Below are positions 47,120 through 58,959 of a stretch of DNA of 64,000 bases, one piece after another; within the stretch, counting starts at the first letter, position 1; each line of letters opens with the position of its first letter. A model generated the notes under the pieces. It saw nothing but the letters and a program-made list of their open reading frames with translations. It ran no database searches and had not been told where the DNA came from. This DNA comes from Arthrobacter sp. NicSoilC5. Its GTDB lineage: Bacteria > Actinomycetota > Actinomycetes > Actinomycetales > Micrococcaceae. The stretch spans positions 2,418,001 through 2,482,000 of the forward strand of contig NZ_AP024660.1 in the NCBI RefSeq assembly GCF_019977395.1, given 5' to 3'. A program made the translations under genes and the position numbers.

Positions 47120-48532
47120 ATGATCAATCCGACCAAGACGACGGCAACCGTCGACACCTTCTCATCAAAAGAGACCAGCTCCAGGTTCAAACGCCGCTTC
47201 ATGGTGCGGCTTGTCGCGGTCTTCATCGGCGGGATGTTCCTCGACGGCTACATCCTCGGAATCATCGGCCCCGTCACCGGACCCATGCGGTCAGATCTCC
47301 AGCTCGACGCACTGTCGCTGGGCATGATCGCTGCCGGCCCCCTGGCAGGTATCTTCATCGGCTCCCCGCTGGCCGGCTGGGCTACTGACAAGTTCGGACG
47401 CAAGCCCATGTTCCTCGTGGACATGGGGCTGTTCCTGGTGGCCTCAGCTGCCCAGTTCTTCGTAACCTCCGGAGACGGCGCCGTAATCCAGCTGGCGCTC
47501 ATCCGATTCCTGATGGGCGTCGCGATTGGCGGCGAGTACTCAATCGGCGGCCCGCTGCTGTCAGAGTTCTCCCCTCCAAAGCTCCGCGGGCGGTTGCTCG
47601 GGCTGACCCTGATCGCCTGGTACGTCGGTTTCATGATGGCATTCATCATTGGCACCCTCCTGCACGACGCCGGCACCCCCTGGCGCCTTGTCATCGGCAC
47701 GAGCACGATACTGGCCTTCGTTCTGTTCATCGCCCGCATAGGCCTCCCGGAATCGCCGAGCTGGCTTATCACGAAGGGACGGCGTGAGGAAGCACTCGCG
47801 ATCGCCCACAAATACGTCGAATCGCCGCAGATGCACAACAGCATCACCGAGGAGATCGATCTGAGGATGCTCCAGGAGGCCCAGGCCGCGAAGGGCAGGA
47901 CCAAGATCAAGAACGCCTCCTTTGGAATGTTGTTCTCGAGGGAGCACTGGCGGACCACCCTGTTCACCGCGGGTTTCTGGTTCTGCGCGGTCACCCCGTA
48001 CTTTGCGATCGCGACCTTCGCCGACGACGTGCTCAGCCAATTCGGCTTCGGCGGCGGCTGGGCCGGTGGAGTCGGCCTGTCCGCACTTGCGGCCGCGGGC
48101 GTTGTCACCACCGTGCTTCTGATTGACAAGCTGGGCCGCCGAATCCTCACCGTGCCCGGACAGTGGCTCTGCGCAGGCATCCTGCTGGTCATCGGCATCT
48201 GGGCGGACGCACCGGCGATCCTCGTGCTCGCCCTGTTCCTCGCGTTCTCCTTCTTCAATGCCGGCTACACCACATTGACGCAGGTCTATCCGGCCGAGGT
48301 ATTCCCCGCCCCCTTGCGCGGCATCGGCATGGGCTTCGCCGCGGCTTTCAGCCGCATCGGAGCCGCACTCGGCACCTTCGCCCTGCCGTGGGCAATCAGT
48401 AACATCGGCTTGGGCCCAAGCATGGTGGTGGCCGCCGTCGTCGCATTGCTCGGCGCAATCCTTTCGCAATGGCTCGCGCCTGAGACGAAGGGGCGCACCC
48501 TTGCCGAGATTTCAGCAGACGTTTCCCACTGA
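47120..48532 (+). CDS. MFS transporter, sugar-porter-like
   Basis: A 470-residue MFS protein. Motifs: FLDGYILGIIGPVTGPM in the first segment, GWATDKFGRKPMF between segments 2 and 3, GGEYSIGGPLLSEFSPPKLRGRLLG, LPESPSWLITKGRREEA, YPAEVFPAPLRGIG and LAPETKGRTLAEI at the C-terminus. These are typical of the sugar-porter/aromatic-acid symporter branch. Its promoter shares paired operator-like sites with the BCCT and oxidase genes, so the substrate is probably a betaine-related compound such as dimethylglycine or sarcosine (inference). GGAAGGGA precedes the ATG. Confidence 0.85.
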   Translation: MINPTKTTATVDTFSSKETSSRFKRRFMVRLVAVFIGGMFLDGYILGIIGPVTGPMRSDLQLDALSLGMIAAGPLAGIFIGSPLAGWATDKFGRKPMFLVDMGLFLVASAAQFFVTSGDGAVIQLALIRFLMGVAIGGEYSIGGPLLSEFSPPKLRGRLLGLTLIAWYVGFMMAFIIGTLLHDAGTPWRLVIGTSTILAFVLFIARIGLPESPSWLITKGRREEALAIAHKYVESPQMHNSITEEIDLRMLQEAQAAKGRTKIKNASFGMLFSREHWRTTLFTAGFWFCAVTPYFAIATFADDVLSQFGFGGGWAGGVGLSALAAAGVVTTVLLIDKLGRRILTVPGQWLCAGILLVIGIWADAPAILVLALFLAFSFFNAGYTTLTQVYPAEVFPAPLRGIGMGFAAAFSRIGAALGTFALPWAISNIGLGPSMVVAAVVALLGAILSQWLAPETKGRTLAEISADVSH

Positions 48533-51295
<2,763 letters not shown>

Positions 51296-51328
51296 CCTGT
51301 CCCGGCGGTTGAGCCGACGAAATCTGGT

Positions 51329-51368
51329 GGTTGGGCCTGCTTGAGACCGGCAGGCCCAACCACCTTTT
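51329..51368 (+). terminator. Intrinsic terminator with T-tract
   Basis: GGTTGGGCCTGC (51329-51340) pairs with GCAGGCCCAACC (51350-51361), followed by ACCTTTTTC. One of the few terminators here with a clear T-run. Confidence 0.9.
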
Positions 51369-51445
51369 TCGTGCCCTCTGGCTGGTGCCATCCGCCGTGG
51401 GTCAAGGCCGTAGAATCACCTCGACAACCAAAAATTGGGGGATTT

Positions 51446-51544
51446 ATGGTGTTCGGCAACGAGCAAACGAGCGGGATATGCGGGAAGGCAATGGCGGCCG
51501 ACGACAGGGAGTGGCCGCACGACATCCTCGCCTCCCTGCCGTGA
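51446..51544 (+). CDS. Candidate 32-aa small ORF coupled to a membrane protein gene
   Basis: ATG at 51446 follows GGGGGA closely (3 nt). The peptide begins MVFGNEQTSGICGKAMAADD and ends DILASLP; its TGA overlaps the GTG of the next gene (GTGA). The arrangement suggests translational coupling. No family known. Confidence 0.4.
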   Translation: MVFGNEQTSGICGKAMAADDREWPHDILASLP

Positions 51545-52224
51545 ATCAGCGGCCTGCCCGCCGCGCCTGGACGTTCGCCGCCGTGTGCGTCATGGTGGCC
51601 TCACTGACGCTCCTGATATTCTGCCCGGCCCGCGGGCCGGTGATCCAGCTGCTGCCCTGGTATGTGGCGGCGTACCTGCTGATCGGGGCGTGCATCTTCG
51701 GCCCGTCCCGGGAGGGGGCGTACCTCCGGCAGGCGGCGGCCTTCCTGCTACCCGGGGCCCTGCTGGTGCCCCTGGCACTGCTGAACGCCGGCGTCTGGGC
51801 AGGCGGCTGGCTGCTCGGGCTCCCTGCATGGGGACTGCTGCTGAGCCGGTGGACGCCGGCCAACCCGCTCCGGGCCCTCGACGTGCTGAAGTTCCTTGGC
51901 CTGCTGGTGCTGGGCCTGCTGATCTTCACTTTCAACGCCACCTACCCGGTCGTCAGCCTCGGATTGTTCCTTCTCCCTGTCATCCCCCTGGTCCGGCTGG
52001 CCTACCCTGAGTACCGGGCCAGGTCGCTGCAGGCGGCCATTGAGGTCCTTTTGGCCGTGGCCGCCGTCGTCATCGCTTTTGCCCTTCCCACCCCCGAAGG
52101 ATCCTGGGCCTCACCGTGGACATACGCGGGCGGGGCGGCGACGGCAGGACTCATGATCGCGTATTCGGCCCGGGACCGCCCACGTTCACGGCCGACGCGG
52201 CTCAATGACGGAGCCACTGTTTAG
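51541..52224 (+). CDS. Hypothetical multipass membrane protein
   Basis: A 227-residue protein starting with GTG at 51541 (VNQRPARRAWTF). About six or seven hydrophobic segments (VCVMVASLTLLIF, AAYLLIGACIFG, AFLLPGALLVPLALL, LLGLPAWGLLLS, LKFLGLLVLGLLIF, IEVLLAVAAVVIAFAL) and a basic C-terminal tail. Family not recognised. The start overlaps the small frame upstream, implying coupling; the frame is open further upstream but without coding character. Confidence 0.6.
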   Translation: MNQRPARRAWTFAAVCVMVASLTLLIFCPARGPVIQLLPWYVAAYLLIGACIFGPSREGAYLRQAAAFLLPGALLVPLALLNAGVWAGGWLLGLPAWGLLLSRWTPANPLRALDVLKFLGLLVLGLLIFTFNATYPVVSLGLFLLPVIPLVRLAYPEYRARSLQAAIEVLLAVAAVVIAFALPTPEGSWASPWTYAGGAATAGLMIAYSARDRPRSRPTRLNDGATV

Positions 52225-52249
52225 CGACCGCACCCGGCCCCTCTGTTTG

Positions 52250-52275
52250 TCAGACCCCTTTGTCATGATGGGTTT
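52250..52275 (+). promoter_or_regulatory. Upstream block shared with the first DUF222 gene
   Basis: Same length and 17 of 26 identical bases as 9901-9926, with CATGAT at -12 to -7 from the ATG and no ribosome binding site. Suggests conserved leaderless transcription of this gene family. Confidence 0.4.
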
Positions 52276-53787
52276 ATGGGGAAGGCAGCGGTGGTAAGGG
52301 CTTTTGAGGAGATCAAGGCTGCCCTTGCTGTGCTGAATGCGGAGGTGGATGGGGCCGGTGCGGTGCCTTTTTCTGCGGCTGACCCTCTGGCTGGTTTGGC
52401 GGATGGTTGCCTGGAGATCCTGGCCGGGTCCCGTGAGGTTGAGTCCGGGATCGCTGGGGTGAAGGCGAGAGCTGCGGTTGGGTATGTGGAGAGCGCCGCT
52501 GCTGTTGCGGGCCTGGATGTTCCGGTTCGGGCGCAGGAGATGGCGGTCTCGGCGGAGATCGGGTGTGTGCTGGCCCTGGGGCCGCGGGCGGCGTCGTCGT
52601 TCCTGGTCACCTCGCACGCGGTTACGGCGACGTTGCCGCGGACGTTGGAGGCGTTGCAGGCCGGGGCGATCTCCTGGAGCCACGCGGTGGTGATGGCCGA
52701 TGAGACAGCGTGTCTGGATGGTGCGGGGGCTGCAGCGTTGGAAGCCCATTTCCTTGACCCGGACGCCCCGGACCCGGCGCGGGGGTGCCCGGTGGGGCAG
52801 TTGCCGGCGCACCGGTTCAAGGCCAAGGCCCGTACCTGGCGGGAACGCCACCAGGCCGGGTCCATCGAAAAACGCCACGCCAAAGGGGTCGCGGAGCGGC
52901 GGGTGGAGTTCCGGCCGGACCAGGACGGGATGGCCTGGCTGTCCGCCTACCTGCCCGCGGACCAGGCCCAGGCCGGGTGGAACCGGCTCACCGCGGCCGC
53001 CCGGGGCATGCAGGGACCGGACGAGCCCCGCAGCATGCCCCAACTCCGGGCCGACACCTTCACCGACGCGATCCTCACCAACGGCACCACGAACGACGCC
53101 GAAACCCGCGGCAGCAGTAGCGTCACCGAGGGCGCGGGTGCCGCCCGGGACCATGGGCAATCACCGATCCGGGCGCAGGTGCTGGTCACGGTCCCGGTGT
53201 TCTCCCTGCTGGGCCAGACCGACGAACCGGCCATGCTGGACGGGTACGGCCCCATCCCGCCGTCAATGGCCCGGGCACTCGTCGCCTCCGGTGCTGGCTC
53301 GTTCTACCGGGTCCTGGTGGACCCGCGGGACGGGGCACCGTTGGAAATCGGCCGGACAAGCTACCGGGTCACCGGCGCGATGCGGGCCTGGCTGCGGCTG
53401 CGAGACGGCAAATGCCCGTTCCCGGGCTGCAGCAACAACTCCCTCGACAACGACGCCGACCACATCCTCGCCTGGGCCAACGGCGGCACCACCGGGATCA
53501 GCAACCTGGGACAGCCCTGCCCAAAACACCACAAACTCCGCCACACCACCGCCTGGAAACCCACCCCCGCCACGAAAAACGAACCACCCGGCTGGACCTC
53601 ACCCACCGGCCGCCACTACCAAAGCGAACACCAGGACTGGGAACCACCACGCTGGCCGAATCTCCAAAACCGCGGCCGGGCGCCAAAGGAAGGCAGTCCG
53701 CTTGGCGCTGTTCCGGATCTCGTTCACTTCCAGCTATCCCCGGCAGAAGATTGGCTGGACCGGGTCCTGCACCCGCCATCCGCCTGA
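52276..53787 (+). CDS. DUF222 (13E12-type) protein with C-terminal HNH nuclease domain, second paralogue
   Basis: A 503-residue paralogue of the protein at 9927. The DUF222 region covers about residues 1-330, and the HNH part reads CPFPGCSNNS, DADHILAWANGGTTGISNL, CPKHHKLRH. The LCPKHH of most members is PCPKHH here. The C-terminal block NEPPGWTSPTGRHY is nearly identical in both paralogues. The role of the family is unknown; a nuclease acting in DNA exchange or defence is possible. Confidence 0.85.
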   Translation: MGKAAVVRAFEEIKAALAVLNAEVDGAGAVPFSAADPLAGLADGCLEILAGSREVESGIAGVKARAAVGYVESAAAVAGLDVPVRAQEMAVSAEIGCVLALGPRAASSFLVTSHAVTATLPRTLEALQAGAISWSHAVVMADETACLDGAGAAALEAHFLDPDAPDPARGCPVGQLPAHRFKAKARTWRERHQAGSIEKRHAKGVAERRVEFRPDQDGMAWLSAYLPADQAQAGWNRLTAAARGMQGPDEPRSMPQLRADTFTDAILTNGTTNDAETRGSSSVTEGAGAARDHGQSPIRAQVLVTVPVFSLLGQTDEPAMLDGYGPIPPSMARALVASGAGSFYRVLVDPRDGAPLEIGRTSYRVTGAMRAWLRLRDGKCPFPGCSNNSLDNDADHILAWANGGTTGISNLGQPCPKHHKLRHTTAWKPTPATKNEPPGWTSPTGRHYQSEHQDWEPPRWPNLQNRGRAPKEGSPLGAVPDLVHFQLSPAEDWLDRVLHPPSA

Positions 53788-53822
53788 GACGGCGAGGTTA
53801 ATGCGGCCCTGCGCGGAAGAAT

Positions 53823-53984
53823 GTGGCGCCCGGGTCTGAGGAGCCACCGCAGGACGTCCAGGAGGACCAGTTCGCGCCAGGCCAGACGAATGCCGGGCAG
53901 CAGGTAGCCGGGCTTGCCTCAGCCAGCGGCTATGGCAAGGACCCGGACCCGGAAGCCGGTCCAGACGGGAACCACCCAGTGTAA
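53823..53984 (+). CDS. Candidate small acidic protein, 53 aa
   Basis: GTG start at 53823 in a frame opened by a stop at 53799. The product (VAPGSEEPPQDVQED to PDGNHPV) is Gln/Asp/Glu/Pro-rich and probably disordered. Third codon positions are mostly G or C as in real genes of this genome. GGAAG lies very close before the start. Tentative. Confidence 0.35.
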   Translation: MAPGSEEPPQDVQEDQFAPGQTNAGQQVAGLASASGYGKDPDPEAGPDGNHPV

Positions 53985-54003
53985 AACCTGGTTGGGCCAA
54001 CAG

Positions 54004-54042
54004 CGACGGCGACACCCGGCACCTGCGGGACTGCCGCCGTCG
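54004..54042 (-). terminator. Weak hairpin after the FdhF/YdeP gene
   Basis: CGACGGC (54004-54010) can pair with GCCGTCG (54036-54042), within a C/G-rich loop. It is placed as expected for the end of the minus-strand gene at 54083. Confidence 0.4.
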
Positions 54043-54082
54043 TTAGTCTGCGCACCGGCGCAGCCAACCCGCCGCGGTGGGG

Positions 54083-56437
54083 CTAAGAGTGCGTTCCGGC
54101 CAGCGCCCCCGCGGACTCTTCGGCCACCGCTGCCCCACCCCGATGCGGCTCGAAGCGGACGAACATTGCCTTGAAACCCGGCGTATTGGACACGCGGGCC
54201 ACGTTTTCCTTGTGGACCAGTGCGTTGGCCTCCGGGAAGTACGCGGCGGCGCAGCCCCTGGCAGTTGGGTACGCCACCAGGCGGAACTTGTCCGCCCTGC
54301 GGTCCACGCCCTGGAAGGTGCTCACCACATCGACCAGTTCCCTGTCCTGGAAGCCCGATTCAGCGAGGTCCTCCGGGTGGATCAGGATCACGCGGCGGCC
54401 GTCGGAGATGCCGCGGTAGCGGTCGTCCAGGCCGTAGAACGTGGTGTTGTACTGGTCGTGGCTTCGGATGGTCTGCAGCACCAGGTGGCCCGGCGGCGGC
54501 GTCAGGTACTCAAGGGGGCTGACCGTGAACCGGCCGCGGCCGATGTCCGTGGCGAAGGAGCGGGTGTCGCGCGGCGGGTTGGGCAGCACGAACCCGTTCT
54601 TGGTGCGGACCCGGGCGTTAAAGTCCTCGAACCCCGGCAGGACGCGGGCGATGTGGTCGCGGATCACGTCGTAGTCCTCGGCCATGCCGCGCCAGTCCAC
54701 GGAGTGGTCCGGGCCGAAGGTAGCCTCGGCCATCCGGGCCACGATCACGGGTTCGGCGAGCAGGTGCTCGGAGACCGGCGTGAGGCGTCCCTGGGTGGAG
54801 TGGACCACAGACATGGAGTCCTCCACGGACAGGAACTGGGCGCCCTTGGGGTGCTTGTCGTCCTTGTCCGTGCGGCCCAGCGTGGGCAGGATCAGCGAGG
54901 TGCGGCCGTGCACAATGTGGGAGCGGTTGGGCTTGGTGGAGATGTGCACGGTCAGCCCGATCCGCTGCATGCCCGCCTCCAACGCTTCAGTGTCAGAGCA
55001 CGCCAGCGAGAAGTTGCCGCCCATGGACACGAAGACGTCCACCTCGTCGCGCTCGAACGCCTCCATCGACTCAACGGCGTCGTAGCCGTGGTGCCGCGGG
55101 GATGAGATGCCGAACTCGGAATCCAGTGCCGAGAGGAGCCATTCCTTCGGCTTTTCCCAGATGCCCATGGTCCGGTCGCCCTGGACGTTGGAGTGCCCGC
55201 GGACGGGGCAGGCGCCGGCGCCGGGTTTGCCGAAGTTGCCCTGGAGCAGCAGGACGTTGACCATCTCCTTGATGGTGTCCACCGAGTGCGGCTGCTGCGT
55301 CACGCCCAGCGCCCAGCAGAAGATCGAGGCCTTGGACGCCACCAGCATCCCCGCAACCTTCTCGATCTGCGCGCGGGAGAGGCCCGTGGCCTTCTCGGTC
55401 TCATCCCAGTCGAGGGTGCGGCGGGCGTCGCGGTAGGCGTCGAACCCGTCCGTCTGCGCGGCAATGAAGGAATGGTCGACGACGGTTCCCGGGTTTTGTT
55501 CCTCAGCCTCCAGGAGCAGGTGGCCCAGCGCCTGGAACAGCGCGAGGTCGCCGCCCACCTTGATCTGCAGGTATTCGTCGGCGAGCGGGGTGCCGCCGCC
55601 CACCACGCCCGAGATGGTCTGCGGGTCCTTGAAGTTGAACAGTCCGGCCTCGGGCAGCGGGTTCACGGCCACCACCTTGCCGCCCTTGTCCTTGCACTCC
55701 TTCAGCGCAGAGAGCATGCGCGGGTGGTTGGTGCCGGGGTTTTGACCGACGACAAAGATCAATTCGGAGTCGTGGATGTCGTCGAGGGACACGGTGCCCT
55801 TGCCGATGCCGATGGTCGGGTTCAGCGCCGATCCGGAGGACTCATGGCACATGTTGGAGCAGTCCGGCAGGTTGTTGGTGCCCAGGGCCCGAGCGAACAG
55901 CTGGTACAGGAACGCGGTCTCGTTCGCGGTGCGCCCGGAAGTGTAGAAAACGCTGCGGTCCGGGGTGGTCGCCCGGAGGTGCTCTCCGATCAGCTCGAAG
56001 GCGTCAGCCCAGGAGATCGGTGAATAGTGGGTATCACCCTCGCGGATCACCATCGGTTCACTGAGCCGGCCCTGGTTCCCCAGCCAGTACTCGGTCTTCC
56101 CTGAGAGTTCGGCAATGGAGTGGTTGGCCCAGAACTCCGCGCCCACGGTCCGCAAGGTGTTCTCCTCGGCCACGGCCTTGGCACCGTTCTCGCAGAACTC
56201 GGCAGTCTTGCGCTTCTTGTCCGACTCCGGCCACGCGCAGCCGGGGCAGTCGAACCCGCCGCGCTGGTTCAGCCGGAGCAGGGAATGTGCCGTGCGGGTC
56301 ACGCCTGCCTGCGCCACCGCGCGCTCCAGTGCCACCATGACGGCCTTGACGCCGGCGGCCTCGGTCTTGGGCTTGTGGACTTCGAGGTTGTCCTCGTTGA
56401 TGTCCGCGACGGGGGCAGGCTGTTTGCCGAACTTCAT
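54083..56437 (-). CDS. FdhF/YdeP-family molybdopterin oxidoreductase
   Basis: A 784-residue molybdopterin enzyme of the FdhF/YdeP group (formate dehydrogenase-like alpha subunit). Cysteines in GGFDCPGCAWPE could bind an Fe-S cluster, and NMCHESSG lies where the Mo ligand is placed in this family. GQNPGTNHPRML and ACPVRGHSNVQGDRTMGI are molybdopterin-binding segments, and the C-terminal MopB domain (SHDQYNTTFYGLDDRYRG) is complete. It may oxidise formate released by PurU; other substrates are possible because this subgroup is poorly studied. No FdhD or partner subunit is adjacent. Confidence 0.85.
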   Translation of the reverse strand: MKFGKQPAPVADINEDNLEVHKPKTEAAGVKAVMVALERAVAQAGVTRTAHSLLRLNQRGGFDCPGCAWPESDKKRKTAEFCENGAKAVAEENTLRTVGAEFWANHSIAELSGKTEYWLGNQGRLSEPMVIREGDTHYSPISWADAFELIGEHLRATTPDRSVFYTSGRTANETAFLYQLFARALGTNNLPDCSNMCHESSGSALNPTIGIGKGTVSLDDIHDSELIFVVGQNPGTNHPRMLSALKECKDKGGKVVAVNPLPEAGLFNFKDPQTISGVVGGGTPLADEYLQIKVGGDLALFQALGHLLLEAEEQNPGTVVDHSFIAAQTDGFDAYRDARRTLDWDETEKATGLSRAQIEKVAGMLVASKASIFCWALGVTQQPHSVDTIKEMVNVLLLQGNFGKPGAGACPVRGHSNVQGDRTMGIWEKPKEWLLSALDSEFGISSPRHHGYDAVESMEAFERDEVDVFVSMGGNFSLACSDTEALEAGMQRIGLTVHISTKPNRSHIVHGRTSLILPTLGRTDKDDKHPKGAQFLSVEDSMSVVHSTQGRLTPVSEHLLAEPVIVARMAEATFGPDHSVDWRGMAEDYDVIRDHIARVLPGFEDFNARVRTKNGFVLPNPPRDTRSFATDIGRGRFTVSPLEYLTPPPGHLVLQTIRSHDQYNTTFYGLDDRYRGISDGRRVILIHPEDLAESGFQDRELVDVVSTFQGVDRRADKFRLVAYPTARGCAAAYFPEANALVHKENVARVSNTPGFKAMFVRFEPHRGGAAVAEESAGALAGTHS

Positions 56438-56498
56438 TGTTCCAACTTCCTCGCCGGCACCCGGGAACTCCCGTGACGGCTCAATTGTTCATTTGCAG

Positions 56499-56530
56499 TG
56501 GAGGCGCGCCGGAATCCCGGCGCGCCTCCA
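56499..56530 (-). terminator. Hairpin terminator after the MBL hydrolase
   Basis: TGGAGGCGCGCCGG (56499-56512) with CCGGCGCGCCTCCA (56517-56530), perfect 14-bp stem with an AATC loop, between the MBL gene and the FdhF/YdeP gene. Confidence 0.85.
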
Positions 56531-56552
56531 GGGCACTCGCTGCCGATTTCCG

Positions 56553-57173
56553 CTACTCCGGAACCTTCGCCAGCGTTTCCTGCTCCGCCGCGATGGTGGT
56601 GTCCCCGCCATGGCCGGTGCGGACCACGGTCTGAGCCGGAAGCGTCAGCAGGCGTTCGCGGATGGACTTCAGGATGGTGGGGTAGTCGCTGTAGGACCGG
56701 CCGGTGGCACCCGGGCCGCCATTGAACAGCGTGTCCCCGGTAAATACCGTTCCTTCGCTTTCGAGGTAGAAGCAGGTGGACCCCGGGGAGTGGCCGGGGG
56801 TGTGGATTGCCCGCAGGGTGGCGCTGCCCACCTCGAACACGTCCCCGTCGGAGTGGTAGCGGTCCGGCTTGGCGTCCGGGTAGACCTGCTCCCACAACAC
56901 CAGGTCCTCCTCGTTCAGGATGATCGGGGCGCCCAGCGCGTCAGCGACTTCGCGGGCGGCACCGATGTGGTCGTTGTGCGCGTGGGTCAGCAGGATGGCC
57001 TTGACCTTCCGGCTGCGTACCTGGTTGATGATCTCGGCGGCATCGTGGGGCGCATCGATAATGACGCATTCCTCGTCGTTGCCCACGATCCAGACGTTGT
57101 TGTCCACGTCCCAGGTGCCGCCGTCGAGCGAGAACGTGCCCGAGGTGACCAGGTTCTCAATGGTGACGGCCAT
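56553..57173 (-). CDS. Metallo-beta-lactamase-fold hydrolase paired with the mycothiol dehydrogenase
   Basis: A 206-residue glyoxalase-II-like protein: LLTHAHNDHIGAA (HxHxDH), HTPGHSPGSTCFY, FTGDTLFNGG, RTGHGGDT. It starts inside the stop of the dehydrogenase gene (TGATG overlap). Actinobacterial genomes often place such a hydrolase after mscR; it is thought to release formate and mycothiol from S-formylmycothiol. The direct assay evidence is not in the sequence. Confidence 0.85.
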   Translation of the reverse strand: MAVTIENLVTSGTFSLDGGTWDVDNNVWIVGNDEECVIIDAPHDAAEIINQVRSRKVKAILLTHAHNDHIGAAREVADALGAPIILNEEDLVLWEQVYPDAKPDRYHSDGDVFEVGSATLRAIHTPGHSPGSTCFYLESEGTVFTGDTLFNGGPGATGRSYSDYPTILKSIRERLLTLPAQTVVRTGHGGDTTIAAEQETLAKVPE

Positions 57174-58273
57174 CAGACCCCCACCGGGCTGACTTCAACA
57201 ACGGAACGCAGGACCTTGCCCTCGTGCATCTTGCCGAAGGCCTCCTCCACCTGGTCGATGGTGATGCGTTCGGAGACGAACGCGTCCAGGTCCAGGTTGC
57301 CCTGCTTGTAGTGGGACACCAGCATCGGGAAGTCCCGGGAGGGCAGGCAGTCCCCGTACCAGGAGGACTTCAGCGACCCACCACGGCCAAAGACATCCAG
57401 CAGCGGCAGCTCCAGCTGCATCTCCGGCGTCGGCACACCCACCAGGACCACGCGGCCGGCGAGGTCGCGGGCGTAGAACGCCTGCTTGTACGTTTCGGGA
57501 CGGCCGACGGCGTCAATCACCACGTCAGCGCCGTTGCCTCCGGTGAGGGCCCGGATGGCCTCCACTGCGTCCTCCTGCTTGGAGTTCACGCCATGGGTGG
57601 CGCCGAGGGACTTGGCCATCCCGATCTTGTTGTCGTCGATGTCAACGGCGATGATCGTCGTCGCTCCCGCCAACTTCGCGCCGGCGATCGCGGCGATGCC
57701 CACACCGCCGCAGCCGATCACTGCCACGGATTCCCCGCGTTTGACCTCGCCGGTGTTGATCGCGGCGCCGATGCCGGCCATGATGCCGCAGCCCAGCAGG
57801 CCCACCGCGGCCGCGTCGACGTCGGGGTCCACCTTGGTGCACTGCCCGGCAGCCACCAGAGTCTTTTCCGCGAAGGCACCGATGCCCAGGGCGGGAGAGA
57901 GGACCGTGCCGTCCTCAAGCGTCATCTTCTGGGTGGCGTTGTGGGTGTTGAAGCAGTACTGCGGCTGGCCCTTGGCGCACGCCCGGCACTCGCCGCACAC
58001 GGCGCGCCAGTTCAGGATGACCCGGTCACCCGGCGCCACGGACGTCACGTCCGGACCAACTGCAGAGACCACACCGGTGGCCTCATGGCCCAGCAGGTAC
58101 GGGAAGTCATCGCCGATGCCGCCCTGCTTGTAGTGCAGGTCCGTGTGGCAGACACCGCAGGTCAGGATGTCCACCAGGGCCTCCCCCGGGCCCGGATCCG
58201 GCACCAGGATGGTCTCCAACGACACCGGAGCGTTCTTCTCCCGGACAACGACGGCTTGAACTTTATGGACCAT
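57173..58273 (-). CDS. mscR: S-(hydroxymethyl)mycothiol dehydrogenase
   Basis: A 366-residue zinc-dependent alcohol dehydrogenase class III-like enzyme that oxidises the formaldehyde-mycothiol adduct. Catalytic zinc: [10 protein letters not shown] and GHEATG; structural zinc: [18 protein letters not shown] site [25 protein letters not shown] indicates NAD. The mycothiol-type insertion pattern (NWRAVCGEC) matches MscR/AdhE2. It detoxifies formaldehyde lost from the oxidases. The promoter on the far side carries paired operator-like sites and a GntR-like element. Confidence 0.92.
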   Translation of the reverse strand: MVHKVQAVVVREKNAPVSLETILVPDPGPGEALVDILTCGVCHTDLHYKQGGIGDDFPYLLGHEATGVVSAVGPDVTSVAPGDRVILNWRAVCGECRACAKGQPQYCFNTHNATQKMTLEDGTVLSPALGIGAFAEKTLVAAGQCTKVDPDVDAAAVGLLGCGIMAGIGAAINTGEVKRGESVAVIGCGGVGIAAIAGAKLAGATTIIAVDIDDNKIGMAKSLGATHGVNSKQEDAVEAIRALTGGNGADVVIDAVGRPETYKQAFYARDLAGRVVLVGVPTPEMQLELPLLDVFGRGGSLKSSWYGDCLPSRDFPMLVSHYKQGNLDLDAFVSERITIDQVEEAFGKMHEGKVLRSVVEVSPVGV

Positions 58274-58391
58274 GGTTCTTGTGTTCCTTTCCTGGATCCG
58301 GCCGGATCCGGTGAGTCGGCACCAAGTGCCAATCTAGCCGACATGCCACCTCCGGGGACCACGTCGTTGCCGCAAAGCTGGACGCGTCGAA

Positions 58392-58473
58392 TTGCGCATG
58401 GCACAACTTGTTGCGCATAGTGCTCACAGCAGAATATGACACTGGCCACACTTTGTGTCAATAGATATATCAG
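58392..58473 (-). promoter_or_regulatory. mscR promoter with paired sites and GntR-like element
   Basis: Minus-strand TTGACA (58461-58456), 17-nt spacer with ACAC-N3-GTGT, CATATT (58438-58433). On the plus strand TTGCGCATAGTGC (58411-58423) and TTGCGCATGGCAC (58392-58404) are 19 bp apart, the same phasing as in three other promoters. TAGATATATCAG (58462-58473) lies upstream of the -35 and matches the ATATATC core before purU. Confidence 0.6.
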
Positions 58474-58586
58474 TTACAGCCTGCGTGGCTATCAGGATCG
58501 AGTCCTGAATTCGGCGCGTGTCTCCAGGGACGGACGGCGACGGACCCGTTACACCCGCTGTTTCGTCCGGCAGTAGGCTGGATGTC

Positions 58587-58901
58587 ATGGCTTTTCACGA
58601 AACCCCTGCCGAGCGGCGCGAAGTGACCGTCCGCCGCGCACCCAAGTACGTTCCTTTTTTGATTGTGGGTGCACTGGCAGGCATTATCGCCGCCGCAGTG
58701 GTGGCTTACGCGCTGCCCGGCGACGCAACCTTCGACCCCGGCGCCGTCTTCGGATTCTTCATGGTGATGTTTGCGGCTGGCGGCGCCCTGCTTGGCGCCC
58801 TGCTGGCGCTGGTCCTGGACCGCCGCAGCGTGAGGCGGCAGGAACGGGCCGTCGTGGAGGCCGTCCCGGACTCGGAACCGGACACCGATCCCCAGGGCTA
58901 G
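58587..58901 (+). CDS. Small two-helix membrane protein
   Basis: A 104-residue protein: charged N-terminus (MAFHETPAERREVTVRRAPK), two membrane helices (FLIVGALAGIIAAAVVAYAL and FGFFMVMFAAGGALLGALL) joined by a short acidic loop, and an acidic tail. It lies directly upstream of purF, as such genes do in other actinobacteria. No function known. A TAGGCT hexamer 8 nt before the ATG suggests a leaderless or nearly leaderless message. Confidence 0.65.
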   Translation: MAFHETPAERREVTVRRAPKYVPFLIVGALAGIIAAAVVAYALPGDATFDPGAVFGFFMVMFAAGGALLGALLALVLDRRSVRRQERAVVEAVPDSEPDTDPQG

Positions 58902-58947
58902 CCGGGTCACAATCTGAAGCGGGGGAAAGTCATACCCCATAACGTGC

Positions 58948-58953
58948 GATAAT
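58948..58953 (+). promoter_or_regulatory. Candidate -10 of leaderless purF transcript
   Basis: GATAAT lies at exactly -12 to -7 from the GTG at 58960, with no Shine-Dalgarno sequence between. This is the pattern of leaderless mRNAs in actinobacteria. Confidence 0.55.
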
Positions 58954-58959
58954 CGATCA

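Noticed and set aside
46875..47120. 81-codon frame whose stop overlaps the MFS start codon
   Set aside because: The overlap is attractive, but the frame has no ribosome binding site and non-coding composition; the smaller frame at 46971 with AAAGGA is the better candidate.
53734..54015. Minus-strand frame of 93 codons near the DUF222 gene end
   Set aside because: Overlaps the 3' end of the real gene, Arg/Pro-rich, no ribosome binding site, no domain.
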